A stretch of 64,000 nucleotides of DNA from DATJHM01 sp963777355 (GTDB lineage: Bacteria > Chloroflexota > Ktedonobacteria > Ktedonobacterales > Ktedonobacteraceae), in NCBI GenBank assembly GCA_963777355.1, contig CAVZQK010000034.1, forward strand, positions 1 through 64,000, written 5' to 3'. Made by a program: the position numbers and the translations under genes. The notes under the pieces were generated by a model that searched no databases, had not been told where the DNA came from, and saw only the letters and a list, made by a program, of their open reading frames with translations. Positions 1-8,970 of this stretch are shown here, in pieces; position 1 is the stretch's first letter, and every line of letters begins with the position of its first letter.

Positions 1-2
1 TC

Positions 3-281
3 TCTCGCGCCGCAGAAACCCGGTAGGGTCGGCTGTTGATCTCTGACCGCCTCGCCCAGCGATCCTCTCGCTCCGCAGATCAGGTGCGCACTCAACGCTC
101 CTCTCTCCCGGACCCATTGTTGCAGAGGGAGAGAACGGCTCGACGAGCAGGACACCATTGCGCGTGCGTGCAGAGTCTCTTTCGACCACCTTTCTCGCGC
201 CGCAGAAACCCGGTAGGGTCGGCTGTTGATCTCTGACCGCCTCGCCCAGCGAGTCCTCTCGCTCCGCAGATCAGGTGCGCA
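3..281. repeat. Direct repeat pair, intergenic repeat family A
   Basis: Positions 3-90 recur at 193-281 with one inserted base (offset about 190). The unit contains GGTAGGGTCGGCTGTTGATC followed by a CTCGCCCAGCGA block and CTCTCGCTCCGCAG. A related unit lies at 12.15 kb, and the GTAGGG...CTCGCC.AGCGA skeleton resembles the 40-bp repeats at 12.2 and 36.4 kb. No convincing gene is seen in 1-335. A motif AAAATGTGTCCGGGAGAGAG follows at 316-335 and also recurs at 12.33 and 12.38 kb. Confidence 0.75.
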
Positions 282-335
282 ATGTGCTCTCTGCCAGTGG
301 GTTTCTCCTTCCTAAAAATGTGTCCGGGAGAGAGG

Positions 336-1312
336 TTACACATCGGCTGTAAGAATCTGAGCATAGAGTGTGGGATCAACATTTCCTCCACTGACCACGC
401 AACAGACACGTTTGCCTGCGAAGCGCTCTACATTGCCCAATACTGCGGCCACAGCTAGCGCCCCTGTTGGTTCTACCTTGAGATTGGCGTAACGGAAGAG
501 GTGGCGGAGGGCCGTGCGTGTGAGCAAATTCGGGACCTCGATGATGTCGGCCAGCCCCTGCTGGATGATCTCCCAGTTCAAGGTGCCGAGACTGATCGTT
601 CGTGCTCCGTCTGCGATTGTCGCTGGTTCGCGCTCATTGCGAAGCAAGGTCCCTGCTTTAAACGAGCGAGCAGCGTCGTTGCCAGGGACAGGTTCTGCAC
701 CGATAATCTCTGTCGGACGCTGAAGATAGTCGCGGGCAATCGTAATGCCTGAAATAAGGCCACCACCACCAACAGGAGCTACGACTGTATCAAAGCTGCT
801 CTCCGCGAAGATTTCTTTTCCCAACGTAGAATTGCCTGCTACGACACGGTAGTCATCATAGGCCTGAGCTTGAAAAGCCTCTGGATCTGCTTCTAGTAAC
901 TGGGCAACGCGTTCTGCCCTGCTTATCTGCCGCACATCAATAAGATCCACCTGACCGCCATACGCTCGGACCGCTGCAATCTTGACTCCTGCCGAGGTAG
1001 AGGGCATGACTATGGCGCATCTCTTTCCAGAGTAGGGTGCTGGCGTAAGCTACCGCCTGTCCAAAGTTTCCCGATGAGGCGGCGACGATCTGCTGGTGGG
1101 GAAGAGATGAAGCAGATTGTAGGCGGCCCGAAATTTAAAGCTACCGGTATACTGAAATGTTTCGCTGGCGATGGTCAGCTCACAATGATTTTTGATAAGC
1201 TCCGGACGGGGCATGGCAGCAAGAGTGTGGTGCGGACAAATTGAGGAAGCGTGCTCCATACCTGTTCCAGATAGTCTTTCGTCAGTTCAGTAGCATTGAC
1301 ATAATTTAGCAT
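336..1312 (-). pseudogene. Threonine dehydratase-like (PLP fold II) gene, frameshifted
   Basis: The family deaminates threonine or serine with pyridoxal phosphate. Pieces in different minus-strand frames join into one protein. An N-terminal part starts with ATG at 1312, behind GGAGG. It is followed by QYTGSFKFRAAYN with the PLP lysine, then SSGNFGQAVAYA. A long C-terminal part has the glycine-rich PVGGGGLISG phosphate-binding loop and ends CCVVSGGNVD. Frame changes fall near 1200-1215, 1100-1115 and 1028-1035; the last looks like one extra base in ACCCTACTCTGGAAAG. Three breaks in about 110 bp make expression of the full enzyme impossible as read. Serine racemase or a related lyase cannot be excluded. 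Confidence 0.8.
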
Positions 1313-1405
1313 ACGATGCCTCCACTAGAGTAAAGAGAGAGAAGGGAGGAGTCTCCTTGCGGCGTTGCCTCCCTTGCGTCTGGTCTACCTGATTATTGTC
1401 AGCCG

Positions 1406-2555
1406 CTATTTGGGCATCTCGACCCAGACAGCGCCTTTCTGCGAGCTTTCAACTGCTTTATAGACAAACTGAATACCCCGCAGGCCGTCGTAGACTGTGG
1501 GATAGCCGCCCTGAGGCTGTGCGCCGGATTCTACGCGCCGGATGTCGTTGATGGCGGCCTTGTAGATATTGGCAAAGGCCTCAAAGAAGCCTTCGGGATG
1601 GCCTGCGGGCAGGCGTGAGGCAGCCTTTAATTCGTCGCTCATATAGCCCTAATTCGTGCGTAAGATCTGTCGAGGCTGACCATACGGCTTGAAAATCAGG
1701 GTATTCGGCTCTTGCTGGTGCCACTCTTGACCGGCTTTCTCGCCATAGATGCGAATGCTCAAGCCATTCTCTTCACCGGCGGCAATCTGTGAGCAGGTCA
1801 GCATACCCTTGCCGCCGTTCTCCAGACGCAGGAGCATGTTGGCGTCATCATCAAGCTGTCGTCCCGCAACGAAGGTCGTGAGATCTGCGCAAAGAGATGA
1901 GATTTTCAGTCCGGTGATATATTCCAGCAAGTTCTCGGCATGGGTACCGATATCGCCGACGCTGCCTGCAATACCGGATTTGCTGGGATCGGTACGCCAG
2001 GAAGCTTGTTATTCCCAGTAGTTTCTTGTGGCTCAATAAGCCAGTCCTGGACATACTCGACCAGAACCTTGCGGATAGTGCCTAACTCACCTCGTCGCAC
2101 CATCTCGCGTGCCTGGCGGATTGTTGGATAGCCAGTGTAGTTATGGGTCCGGGCAAACACCAGTTTACTGCGCTCTACCAGCGCCACCAGTTCCTGGGCT
2201 TCTTCCAGCGTAAAGGTCATTGGTTTGTCACAGACAACATGAATGCCATGCTCTAGAAATGCGCGCACAACCGGGTAGTGCATATGATTTGGCACCGTTA
2301 CCATGACAAAGTCTATCCCGTCGGGGAGTTGTGATTCTTTTATCGCCATCTCGGCATAGCTATCATAGGAACGCTTCAGATACCAGGCTTCAGCAGATGC
2401 GCGGGCGCGTCCTGGGTCTGTAGACATCGCTCCTACAACCACTTCGGCCTGGTCATCCAGTTCTGCGGCGATGCGATGCACGGCACCGATAAATAATCCA
2501 TTTCAGCAGCGACGATCCCAGCCCGTAATTTTCTTTTTGTTACGTCTCGGCTCAT
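1406..2555 (-). pseudogene. Gfo/Idh/MocA family oxidoreductase, frameshifted and with an in-frame stop
   Basis: NAD(P)-dependent sugar or inositol dehydrogenase family. ATG at 2555 is preceded by TAGGAG. The protein can be followed through frames: a Rossmann N-terminus (RAGIVAAEM, lacking the usual GxGxxG), FIGAVHRIAAELD, then HVVCDKPMTFTLEEA with the family's DKP lysine motif, WRTDPSKSGIAGSVGDIGTHAEN, and EWHQQEPNTLIF. Frameshifts lie near 2490-2500 and 1995-2005. A TAG at 1649-1651 interrupts the otherwise continuous C-terminal frame, between ILRTN and GYMSDELKAASRLPAGHPEG. Its neighbour is a second gene of the same family on the same strand, so the two probably formed a carbohydrate catabolic operon. 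Confidence 0.85.
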
Positions 2556-2642
2556 ACTCTGGCTCCTACCTTTCTTAAAACTCTCTCATGGTTTCAATCC
2601 ATCTACCATAGATGTGTGGGGCATATGCAGACGCTCTCTTCG

Positions 2643-3757
2643 CTATTCTGCGTAGTCTTCATCCCAGGTATGCAGTCCAGGGTGCAGAGGCTCAGGTCGT
2701 TCACACATGCTGGTCAGATCGATATGTTTTCCCGTCTCTGATGCGTCGTAGAACGATTGCATGATATCCAGGACATGATAGGCGAGGTCGCCATTTGCCC
2801 GATGAGGCCGGCCCGTGTTGATCGCGTGGGCCATATCGGGAGGCCAATGTCGCGTGAATTTTCGTATACTCATGCGTCAGAGGCATATCTTCCATTCTCT
2901 CTCTGTAGCCCGACTGATAAGAACCGGACCACCGAAGCTATTTCGATCGGGTATGCTCAGGGTCCCTTCGGTGCCGTAGACCTCGATGTAGGGCAGGCGA
3001 TGGGACCGACATCGAAACTGGTGACCAGGGTGGCGACTGGACCATTCTGAAAATCGAGAATACCTGCTACGTGGGTGGGGGTATTTACGCTGATCTTTGT
3101 GCCATCTTTGGGTTTGCTGGTAATGATGCGTTCGGCCTGGGTGATACGAGCTGAGCTTGTGACACGACGGACTGGACCTAGCATCGCAATCAGGGCAGTA
3201 ATATAATAGGGTCCCATATCAAAAAGTGGACCAGCACCAGGCTGGTAGAAAAAGTCTGGATCGCCATGCCAGCTTTCTGGCCCATGACTGAGCATAAATG
3301 CGGTTGCCGCAACTGGCTGACCAATCGCTCCATCATCGATGAGCTTGATGCAGGTCTGAATACCACCACCCAAAGCGTCTCCGGCGCACAGCCGACCCGG
3401 AGCTGTTTCTCTCGCGCCAGTTCCAGTACCTGTCTTCCCTCTACGCGATCTATCGCCAGAGGCTTCTCGCTATAGGTCGCTTTTCCCTGTTCCAGGGCGG
3501 CCTTATCAAGCTGTGCGTGAGCTCTCAGAAATCGTCAGATTGAGCACAATATCAATCTCTGGATCGGCCAGCAATTCTTCAACACTACAGGCCTTTGGCA
3601 CATGAAAGCGTGCAGCCTGGCTGCGAGCACGGTCCATATCAATATCTGCGCACGCAATAATGTTGAGAATATCAAATTTACCTGGCGCTTCCAGATAGAT
3701 AGAGCTAATCTGACCGCATCCGATGATACCAACGGTGGCTTTTTTTCTGGTCTTCAA
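2643..3757 (-). pseudogene. Gfo/Idh/MocA family oxidoreductase (second copy), multiply frameshifted
   Basis: The likely start is TTG at 3757, behind GAGGAG, giving a Rossmann start KATVGIIGCGQISSIYLE with an intact GxGxxx dinucleotide loop. Further on are YSEKPLAI (the EKP lysine), GGGIQTCIKLIDDG, DMGPYYITALIAMLGP and a C-terminal AYHVLDIMQSFYDAS. Frame changes lie near 3515, 3370 (a T run, consistent with one lost T), 2995 and 2880-2900, so the protein is read in at least four pieces. It is divergent from the ThuA-domain gene at 4007, a partner commonly found with this oxidoreductase family in sugar (trehalose-type) loci. Confidence 0.85.
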
Positions 3758-4006
3758 AAAAATACTCCTCTTTCCAATGGTTGCTTGCCTGGAGATCTGG
3801 GCCTTCGGCCTCGGGGCTTTACACAAATCATATCACTTTTTTTGTGCCTGTCTCAAATCTTTGGCGGAAGTGGCGGGGAATTCTGTTAATAACACCAGCT
3901 TGTTGCTTTATGTGAAGTGTGACTATATGCTTGCTAGAGTCGTTTCATAAAAAGGAACAGGCCAGGGAACCAGGGGACGTTTTCCTCTAGCAGAGAAAGG
4001 ATACTA

Positions 4007-4734
4007 TTGACTTCTACATTGCGTGTGACTGTCTGGAATGAATATCGGCATGAGCTTACTGACAAGCAAGTATCAGACATTTATCCTCAGGGTATTCATG
4101 GAACCATTGCTGAGGCTCTCTCTAAAGACAGCAACCTACAGGTGCGGACCGCTACCCTGGATGAGCCTGAGCATGGTCTGAGCGAAGAGGTGCTCAACTC
4201 AACCGATGTCTTGACCTGGTGGGGGCATATGGCACATCCTGAAGTCAGCGATGAGATTGTTGACCGTGTGCAAAAGCGTGTGCTTGCAGGTATGGGGCTG
4301 ATCGTCTTGCATTCCGCTCACTACTCAAAGATCTTTCAGCGCCTGATGGGGACAACCTGTAATCTGAAATGGCGCGAAGAGAACGATAAAGAGCGCCTCT
4401 GGATCGTTGCCCCTGGCCATCCTATTACTGAGGGTCTGGGCGAGTATATCGAGATTGAGCATGAAGAGATGTACGGCGAGCATTTCGATATTCCCGCGCC
4501 GAGATCCTGGTCTTTGTGGGCTGGTTTACTGGTGGCGAAGTCTTTCGTAGCGGTTGCTGCTACACCCGTGGCAAGGGCAAAATCTTCTATTTCCGTCCCG
4601 GCCACGAGACCTTGCCCACCTATCACCATCCCGACGTGCAGCGCGTCATTGCCAATGCCGTTCGTTGGGCCGCTCCCACGCCGAGCGCCAGTATCACCTT
4701 CGGTAATACTCCTTCACTGGAAAAAACAAAATAA
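4007..4734 (+). pseudogene. ThuA-domain (trehalose utilization-like) protein, one frameshift
   Basis: ThuA-fold proteins have a class I glutamine-amidotransferase-like fold and occur in sugar catabolic operons. TTG start at 4007, with GAGAAAGG 7-14 bp upstream. The first ~165 codons read normally: VTVWNEYRHE, DVLTWWGHMAH, GLIVLHSAHYSKIF, GEYIEIEHEEMYGEHFDIP. The frame then shifts near 4497-4503 and the family C-terminus continues one frame over with FTGGEVFRSGCCYTRGKGK, YFRPGHET and VIANAVRWAAP, ending with the stop at 4732-4734. About 240 aa in total, the family's usual length. It is divergent from the two broken oxidoreductases, and all three fit one lost sugar-utilisation locus. Confidence 0.85.
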
Positions 4735-4750
4735 AGATTTTTGCGCCTGC

Positions 4751-4790
4751 TAAAAACCTCCTATATCCTCAAAAATATAGGAGGTTTTTA
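4751..4790. terminator. Rho-independent terminator, likely bidirectional
   Basis: A perfect 16-bp stem (4751-4766 with 4775-4790) and an 8-nt loop; both arms carry AAAAA/TTTTT at their ends, so it can work in either direction. It sits between the ends of the convergent ThuA-like gene (+) and DinB gene (-). Confidence 0.9.
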
Positions 4791-4877
4791 AAATGATGTA
4801 TATAAAAAGGAGTAGGAGAGCCTTTCCAAACCAGGAGCACGAGTCCTGGTCTGGAACTGCTCTGAAAACATACCCCA

Positions 4878-5366
4878 TTAGAGATCGAGTGCTTCTACCT
4901 GGTGTGCCCCCAACGTGAAAGAGATCTCGCCGCCATGATGAAGGTCATGTTTGATAATGCCCCAGATGAGCCATTGGCGTGTGTAGCTCAATGTTTGCTC
5001 GTCCTCCACTTCCGTGAAAACGTCGTCCAGGTCGGCAGGTGTCCAGCGCATGAGAGCTGTCTGAATCATCTTCCAGGTGGACTCAAGCCCACGTACCAAC
5101 TCGGCGGCACTTCTCGGGGGGGCACCCGGTACGTCCCATGTTTCCAAGGGAGCCATCTCATCTCCCCCTTCGCCCATGACTATGTGGAAATTGCTCACCC
5201 GGCCACTAATAATATGGGCCACATTTTCCCCGATTGAGCGTAGATGGGGAGCGACTCTCAGGCCGAGTTGTGCGGACGAGAGTGGGGCGATCGCTTTGAT
5301 CAAGAGAGCCTGATAGTCATCCCACCCTTTGTAGAAAAGCAGAAGATTGGTTGGCTGTTCGGTCAT
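4878..5366 (-). CDS. DinB family protein
   Basis: 162 aa, ATG at 5366 behind AAAGGA. DinB/YfiT-like four-helix-bundle proteins bind a metal through three histidines and include thiol transferases and many uncharacterised members. Visible here: HLRSIGENVAHIISGR in helix 2 (first His about residue 51) and IIKHDLHHGGEISF near residue 140, supplying the other metal-ligand histidines. It resembles the DinB gene at 27018 throughout (shared APHLRSIGE and HDLHHGGE), so the two are paralogues. It appears monocistronic, with the 4751-4790 terminator downstream. No substrate can be inferred. Confidence 0.88.
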   Translation of the reverse strand: MTEQPTNLLLFYKGWDDYQALLIKAIAPLSSAQLGLRVAPHLRSIGENVAHIISGRVSNFHIVMGEGGDEMAPLETWDVPGAPPRSAAELVRGLESTWKMIQTALMRWTPADLDDVFTEVEDEQTLSYTRQWLIWGIIKHDLHHGGEISFTLGAHQVEALDL

Positions 5367-5518
5367 TGAAAGGGTCCTTTCTTATGCGCACAAAGATACA
5401 TTCTCTGCAAAAGGATCTCACGAAAAGCGGTCAAATCTGTTCCGCATTTTGCTGCTCATGGATGAGTACCTTGAAAGGCGCTAGAATCAATCCTCTGGAA
5501 TCTTTTCTTATCAGCGTA

Positions 5519-6394
5519 TTAAAGAAATAATTTTTCAATTGGCGAAACCAGTATCCCCTGTGAACCCAGGTCTTTTAGCTGCTCGATGATATTCCAGAAA
5601 TCATTCTCAGGGACCGCAATATGAATCGCTACCCACTCAGGATCAGCCGTAGGCAGCACTGTTGGTGACCTCAGCCCGGTGCAGAGCTCTGCAATTGCGG
5701 GGACGTTCTTTGCTGGCGCATTCATCATAACGTACTTAAATGCGCGGGCATTCATGACGCCACGAAAGCGCAGCAGCAGATTGTCAATCAGGCGCGATTT
5801 AAAATCGTCCTGAACTGACGCCGGATTGGCAATCAGCATCGATTGCGATTGTAATACTGTCGTTAAAGGTACCAGATCGTTGAGCTTCAGACTACTGCCC
5901 GTACTTACAATATCGACGATGGCCGCAGCGACTCCCAGCGCAGGAGCGATCTCAACGCTGCCACTGATCGTGATGATATCGACGTCTATGTTGTGCTCTT
6001 CAAAAAACTTTTTCGTGGTTACGGGATAAGATGTTGCAATTTTTCGCCCCGCGAGCTGCTGAATCGAATCAATGTTGCTCTCTCTAGGAACGGCCACGCT
6101 CAGCGTACAGTGTCCATAATTCAGTGAAAGCACCTCTTCTACAACCTGTTGTGTCTCCACTACCAGATTTTTCCCAACGATCCCCAGGTCGACGACGCCC
6201 TCGCTAACATATTCGGGAATATCGTCATCGCGCACAAACAGGAGCGTCAACGGAAAGTTCCGGCAGGTGCTAAATAGCCGTTGCTTATATGCTTCTATCT
6301 GGAGACCGGCTGTGTGCAACAGATCAAGTGTCGATTTTGTCAGGCGGCCCTCTTTCTGAATTGCAAGCTTAATCTGTTCTTTTGGTAGTTCCAA
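5519..6394 (-). CDS. hisG: ATP phosphoribosyltransferase, long (HisG_L) form
   Basis: The first step of histidine biosynthesis: ATP + PRPP to phosphoribosyl-ATP, in the cytoplasm. At 291 aa it is the long form: a two-lobed catalytic domain (KLAIQKEGRLTKSTLDLL near residue 10; DLGIVGKNLV near 70; PRPP loop VDIVSTGSSLKLN near 165) plus a C-terminal ACT-like regulatory domain (about 210-291, IAVPENDFWNIIEQLKDLGS). It therefore needs no HisZ and should be feedback-inhibited by histidine. TTG start at 6394, AGGAA upstream. No other his gene is near, so it is a single-gene unit, controlled by the T-box leader immediately upstream. Confidence 0.95.
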   Translation of the reverse strand: MELPKEQIKLAIQKEGRLTKSTLDLLHTAGLQIEAYKQRLFSTCRNFPLTLLFVRDDDIPEYVSEGVVDLGIVGKNLVVETQQVVEEVLSLNYGHCTLSVAVPRESNIDSIQQLAGRKIATSYPVTTKKFFEEHNIDVDIITISGSVEIAPALGVAAAIVDIVSTGSSLKLNDLVPLTTVLQSQSMLIANPASVQDDFKSRLIDNLLLRFRGVMNARAFKYVMMNAPAKNVPAIAELCTGLRSPTVLPTADPEWVAIHIAVPENDFWNIIEQLKDLGSQGILVSPIEKLFL

Positions 6395-6443
6395 CGTCGT
6401 GGTTCCTTTCAGTGTTATAAATGCTAAAAATGCATAAAAAAAA

Positions 6444-6476
6444 GCCTTCGTTCCTCATCTACAGAGGAACGAAGGC
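6444..6476 (-). terminator. Regulated terminator of the hisG T-box leader
   Basis: A 12-bp GC-rich stem (6465-6476 with 6444-6455), a 9-nt loop, then eight U on the minus strand at 6443-6436. It lies between the T-box core and the hisG start, as expected for the alternative to the antiterminator. Confidence 0.92.
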
Positions 6477-6779
6477 GTCTATTTCTGACGAATGCCTCCG
6501 TGGTCCCATCCTCATTCCTGCTTTAGCCAAACAGGCTCTCGGTCCGACGGCCATGAAGAGCGCAGAACGAATCATGGATAGCGGTGACTCCAACTGACGG
6601 GGGAGTCGGGCCGTCGCGTTTATGCCTCTATTCTTCTACAGGCTTTCTTACGCGCAGCTCTCACGGTGTGTTCAGTCAGGGATTGGTCACCGGTTCTCAC
6701 CTTTCCCGGCTCTCTGGGTACACGATCCTCTGCTTACTCTTCCGCGATTCAGACGCTTTTCCAAATTTCTATTCAATTT
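6444..6779 (-). promoter_or_regulatory. T-box riboswitch leader, histidine-specific, controlling hisG
   Basis: Transcribed on the minus strand ahead of hisG. The T-box core UGGGACC (plus-strand 6502-6508, within AGGATGGGACCACGG) precedes a strong terminator hairpin. Stem I signatures are present: AGAGAGCCGGG followed by GGTGAGAACCGGTG. On its 3' side, GAA is followed by CAC at 6670-6668, a histidine codon in the position expected of a specifier. This matches the downstream gene. Established mechanism: uncharged tRNA pairs with the specifier and the T-box bulge and favours antitermination. The exact specifier frame was placed by eye. Confidence 0.9.
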
Positions 6780-6785
6780 TCTCTT

Positions 6786-6815
6786 ATTATAAAGAGCTTG
6801 CTCCGCTCCTGTCAA
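6786..6815 (-). promoter_or_regulatory. Sigma-70-type promoter for hisG
   Basis: On the minus strand, TTGACA (6815-6810) and TATAAT (6791-6786) are both perfect and 18 bp apart. Transcription would start near 6779, just upstream of T-box stem I. Confidence 0.88.
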
Positions 6816-6944
6816 CACAGTAGATGAATGATTCCGCCCATTTTTTATGGATAAAAGAACCACTTGCAAGTTTTACTATCCTGCTGGAGAGTTTTCTTTA
6901 GTGACTCTACAGATACTCTTCTACCTTTAAATGAGGGCGTTGGC

Positions 6945-7594
6945 CTATTTCTCCAGGGAGGCAGCAGTGAAGCGTTGACGTACAAACTGCGGATTTTCGA
7001 TCTCGTCGAGCAGGGCCACCGCGTAATCTTCGATGGAAATGTAGCTCTCTCCCTGTTCATTGGCTACTAACTGGTCCGTGCCGAGCCGGTATTTGCCTGT
7101 TCGTTTGCCTGGCGCAATGATGGCGGATGGGCTAAAGAAGGTCCAATCTGTGTCGGAGCTGCGATAAATCTTCAGTGTCTCGGCCTGCGCACGGGCGAGC
7201 GGACGCCAGGCTTCGGGAACTCTGCTGTCTCCACAAGCAGCGTGCCTGGCGCAACCTCTAAACTCCCTGCGCCACCAACGACCAGCAACCGTTTGCCTCC
7301 GGCCAGTTTGACGCCCTCGATAATCGAGTTGGTAGAATTGATAAAAAAGTCTCGCAGATCAGCCGCGTGTGAGCCAGTTGCATTGACCACAACATCTGCG
7401 TCGGCTATTGCCTGAGCGACACTTGCCGCGTCGAAAATGTCCACGTGTGCCGTCGTCAGGCGAGGATGAGCGATAGGGAATTTTTCTGGGTTCCGCAGCA
7501 ATGTTTTCACTTCATGTCCGCGCACCAGCGCCTCAAGTGTAATACGTTGACCGATGTTTCCACTGGCACCAAACAATGCAATTTTCATGTTCAT
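6945..7594 (-). pseudogene. NAD(P)H-binding (atypical SDR, YwnB-like) protein, one frameshift
   Basis: ATG at 7594 gives KIALFGASGNIGQRITLEAL, a canonical GASGxxG dinucleotide loop, then DVVVNATGSHA and LLVVGGAGSLEVAPG. The frame breaks near 7212-7222, after ETAEFP. The family's C-terminus continues in another frame (EAWRPLARAQAETLKIYRSS, WTFFSPSAIIAPGKRTGKYR, ISIEDYAVALLDEIE) to a stop at 6945-6947. Total about 216 aa, normal for the family. It lies downstream of an Rrf2 regulator, the same pairing as ywnA-ywnB in Bacillus, so it is probably that regulator's target. Substrate unknown. Confidence 0.85.
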
Positions 7595-7724
7595 TTCCTT
7601 CTAAAATCTAGCTTCAGGTCGTCTAGCATAGCTATTAATGCTCATGCCGATCTGTCGCTTATGACAAGAACAGGCTATTCATAACTGCTATGGTTACGAA
7701 TAGGATTAAAAAAAAGGCGTTTGC

Positions 7725-8189
7725 TCATGGCACTCTTTGCGATAGATCTTGAGAGGCTGTCTCAAGGATCTGGGCGATGGTTTGCCGGGCTAAGGTCTGC
7801 TCAAAAGCCTGTTCGGCCTCGGTGAAATAGTGCGTGAGCGTGCGCTGGATATTTCTTCCAATCAGACAATTGGGATTAGGGGTATTGTGATGCAGCGCAA
7901 GCAGATGTCCCTCATCAACGGCACGATAGATATCGGCCAGCGTAATCTCCTCCGGTTTACCAGACAATCGCCAGCCTCCGCCAACGCCCGGTTGTGAAGT
8001 GACCAGCCCAGCGCGACCCAGCATACCCAGGATACGCCTGATGAATACCGGATGCGTATTCACGCTTCCCGCTATAATTTCAGACGTGAGTGGCTCCTCA
8101 CTTTCCCTCGCCTGTGCCAGGAGCGTCAAGATATGGATGGCAATGGCAAACTGCGTATTGGTAGCGATAACGACATCTCCCTTTCTCAT
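7725..8189 (-). CDS. Rrf2 family transcriptional regulator
   Basis: 154 aa from ATG at 8189. A longer frame from 8234 would begin inside the -35 box and is rejected. The winged helix shows FAIAIHILTLLAQA, SVNTHPVFIRRILGMLGRAG and GVGGGWRLSG, the Rrf2 wing motif. ITLADIYRAVDEG follows, then a dimerisation helix. Only one cysteine is present in the usual cluster region (NPNCLIGRN), so an NsrR/IscR-type Fe-S cluster is unlikely; it looks like the YwnA/CymR branch. The start is almost leaderless relative to the predicted transcription start. Its likely target is the NAD(P)-binding gene 130 bp downstream. Confidence 0.9.
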   Translation of the reverse strand: MRKGDVVIATNTQFAIAIHILTLLAQARESEEPLTSEIIAGSVNTHPVFIRRILGMLGRAGLVTSQPGVGGGWRLSGKPEEITLADIYRAVDEGHLLALHHNTPNPNCLIGRNIQRTLTHYFTEAEQAFEQTLARQTIAQILETASQDLSQRVP

Positions 8190-8204
8190 TCTGCATCTGT
8201 AATC

Positions 8205-8234
8205 AGTATAGTTGCAAATTAAGAGATTTGTCAA
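8205..8234 (-). promoter_or_regulatory. Sigma-70-type promoter of the Rrf2 regulator
   Basis: Minus strand: TTGACA (8234-8229), 18-bp spacer, TATACT (8210-8205). The predicted start site is within about 10 bases of the ATG at 8189, so the leader is very short. Confidence 0.8.
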
Positions 8235-8463
8235 GGCCTATTTCGCAGCTTTTATTCCCATGAGTATCGAGGATCTTGCCGCTCCTGGGCCTTTTACAAA
8301 TTTATGTATACTGTATGCACCTTGCTAATGTTGGTTTAGAACGTGCTATACTTCTGGTTATGGGGAAATACTTTCTACAAACGGATAGCGTTGCTATGGT
8401 CTATGATGTTGCACGCTTTTCCTCTGTGCTCTCTGAGAGTTAGTCATAAGGAGTCCGCAAATT

Positions 8464-8970
8464 ATGGATCTTCCTATCACCTTGCAGGTGAATGGAGCAC
8501 CTCACGAGCTTACTATCGACACCCGAACAACGCTCCTTGATGCATTGCGTGAGCATCTTGCGCTCACCGGGCCTAAGAAAGGCTGCGATCATGGGCAGTG
8601 TGGTGCCTGTACTGTTCTCCTCGATGGTCGGCGTGTGAATAGTTGTCTCGCTCTCGCCGTTGCACATCAAGATGCCGAGATTGTGACGATAGAGGGGCTT
8701 GCCGACAGTGAGAATTTGCATCCACTTCAGCAGGCGTTTATCGAGCATGATGCCTTCCAGTGCGGCTATTGTACGCCGGGGCAGATCTGCTCTGCGCTTG
8801 GGATGTTGCGCGAGGTTGAGGCGGGCTGGCCCAGTGCGGTGAGCACCGATCTGAATGCCGAGCAGATTGCTCTTAGTGACGATGAGATTCGTGAGCGTAT
8901 GAGTGGCAATCTTTGTCGCTGCGCTGCATATGCGAATATTGTCCCGGCGATAGCGGAGGTGGGACGATGA
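8464..8970 (+). CDS. paoA: Aldehyde/xanthine oxidoreductase 2Fe-2S subunit (PaoA/YagT-like)
   Basis: 168 aa electron-transfer subunit of a molybdenum hydroxylase. It carries two [2Fe-2S] sites: the plant-type ferredoxin domain with KKGCDHGQCGACTV (about residues 38-51) and a fourth Cys in RVNSCLALAV, then the helical domain with FQCGYCTPGQ (about 99) and GNLCRCAAY (about 149). ATG at 8464 follows AAGGAG. Unlike E. coli PaoA, no twin-arginine signal is seen, so the complex is probably cytoplasmic. It is the first gene of a tight three-gene operon and overlaps the next by ATGA. Confidence 0.93.
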   Translation: MDLPITLQVNGAPHELTIDTRTTLLDALREHLALTGPKKGCDHGQCGACTVLLDGRRVNSCLALAVAHQDAEIVTIEGLADSENLHPLQQAFIEHDAFQCGYCTPGQICSALGMLREVEAGWPSAVSTDLNAEQIALSDDEIRERMSGNLCRCAAYANIVPAIAEVGR

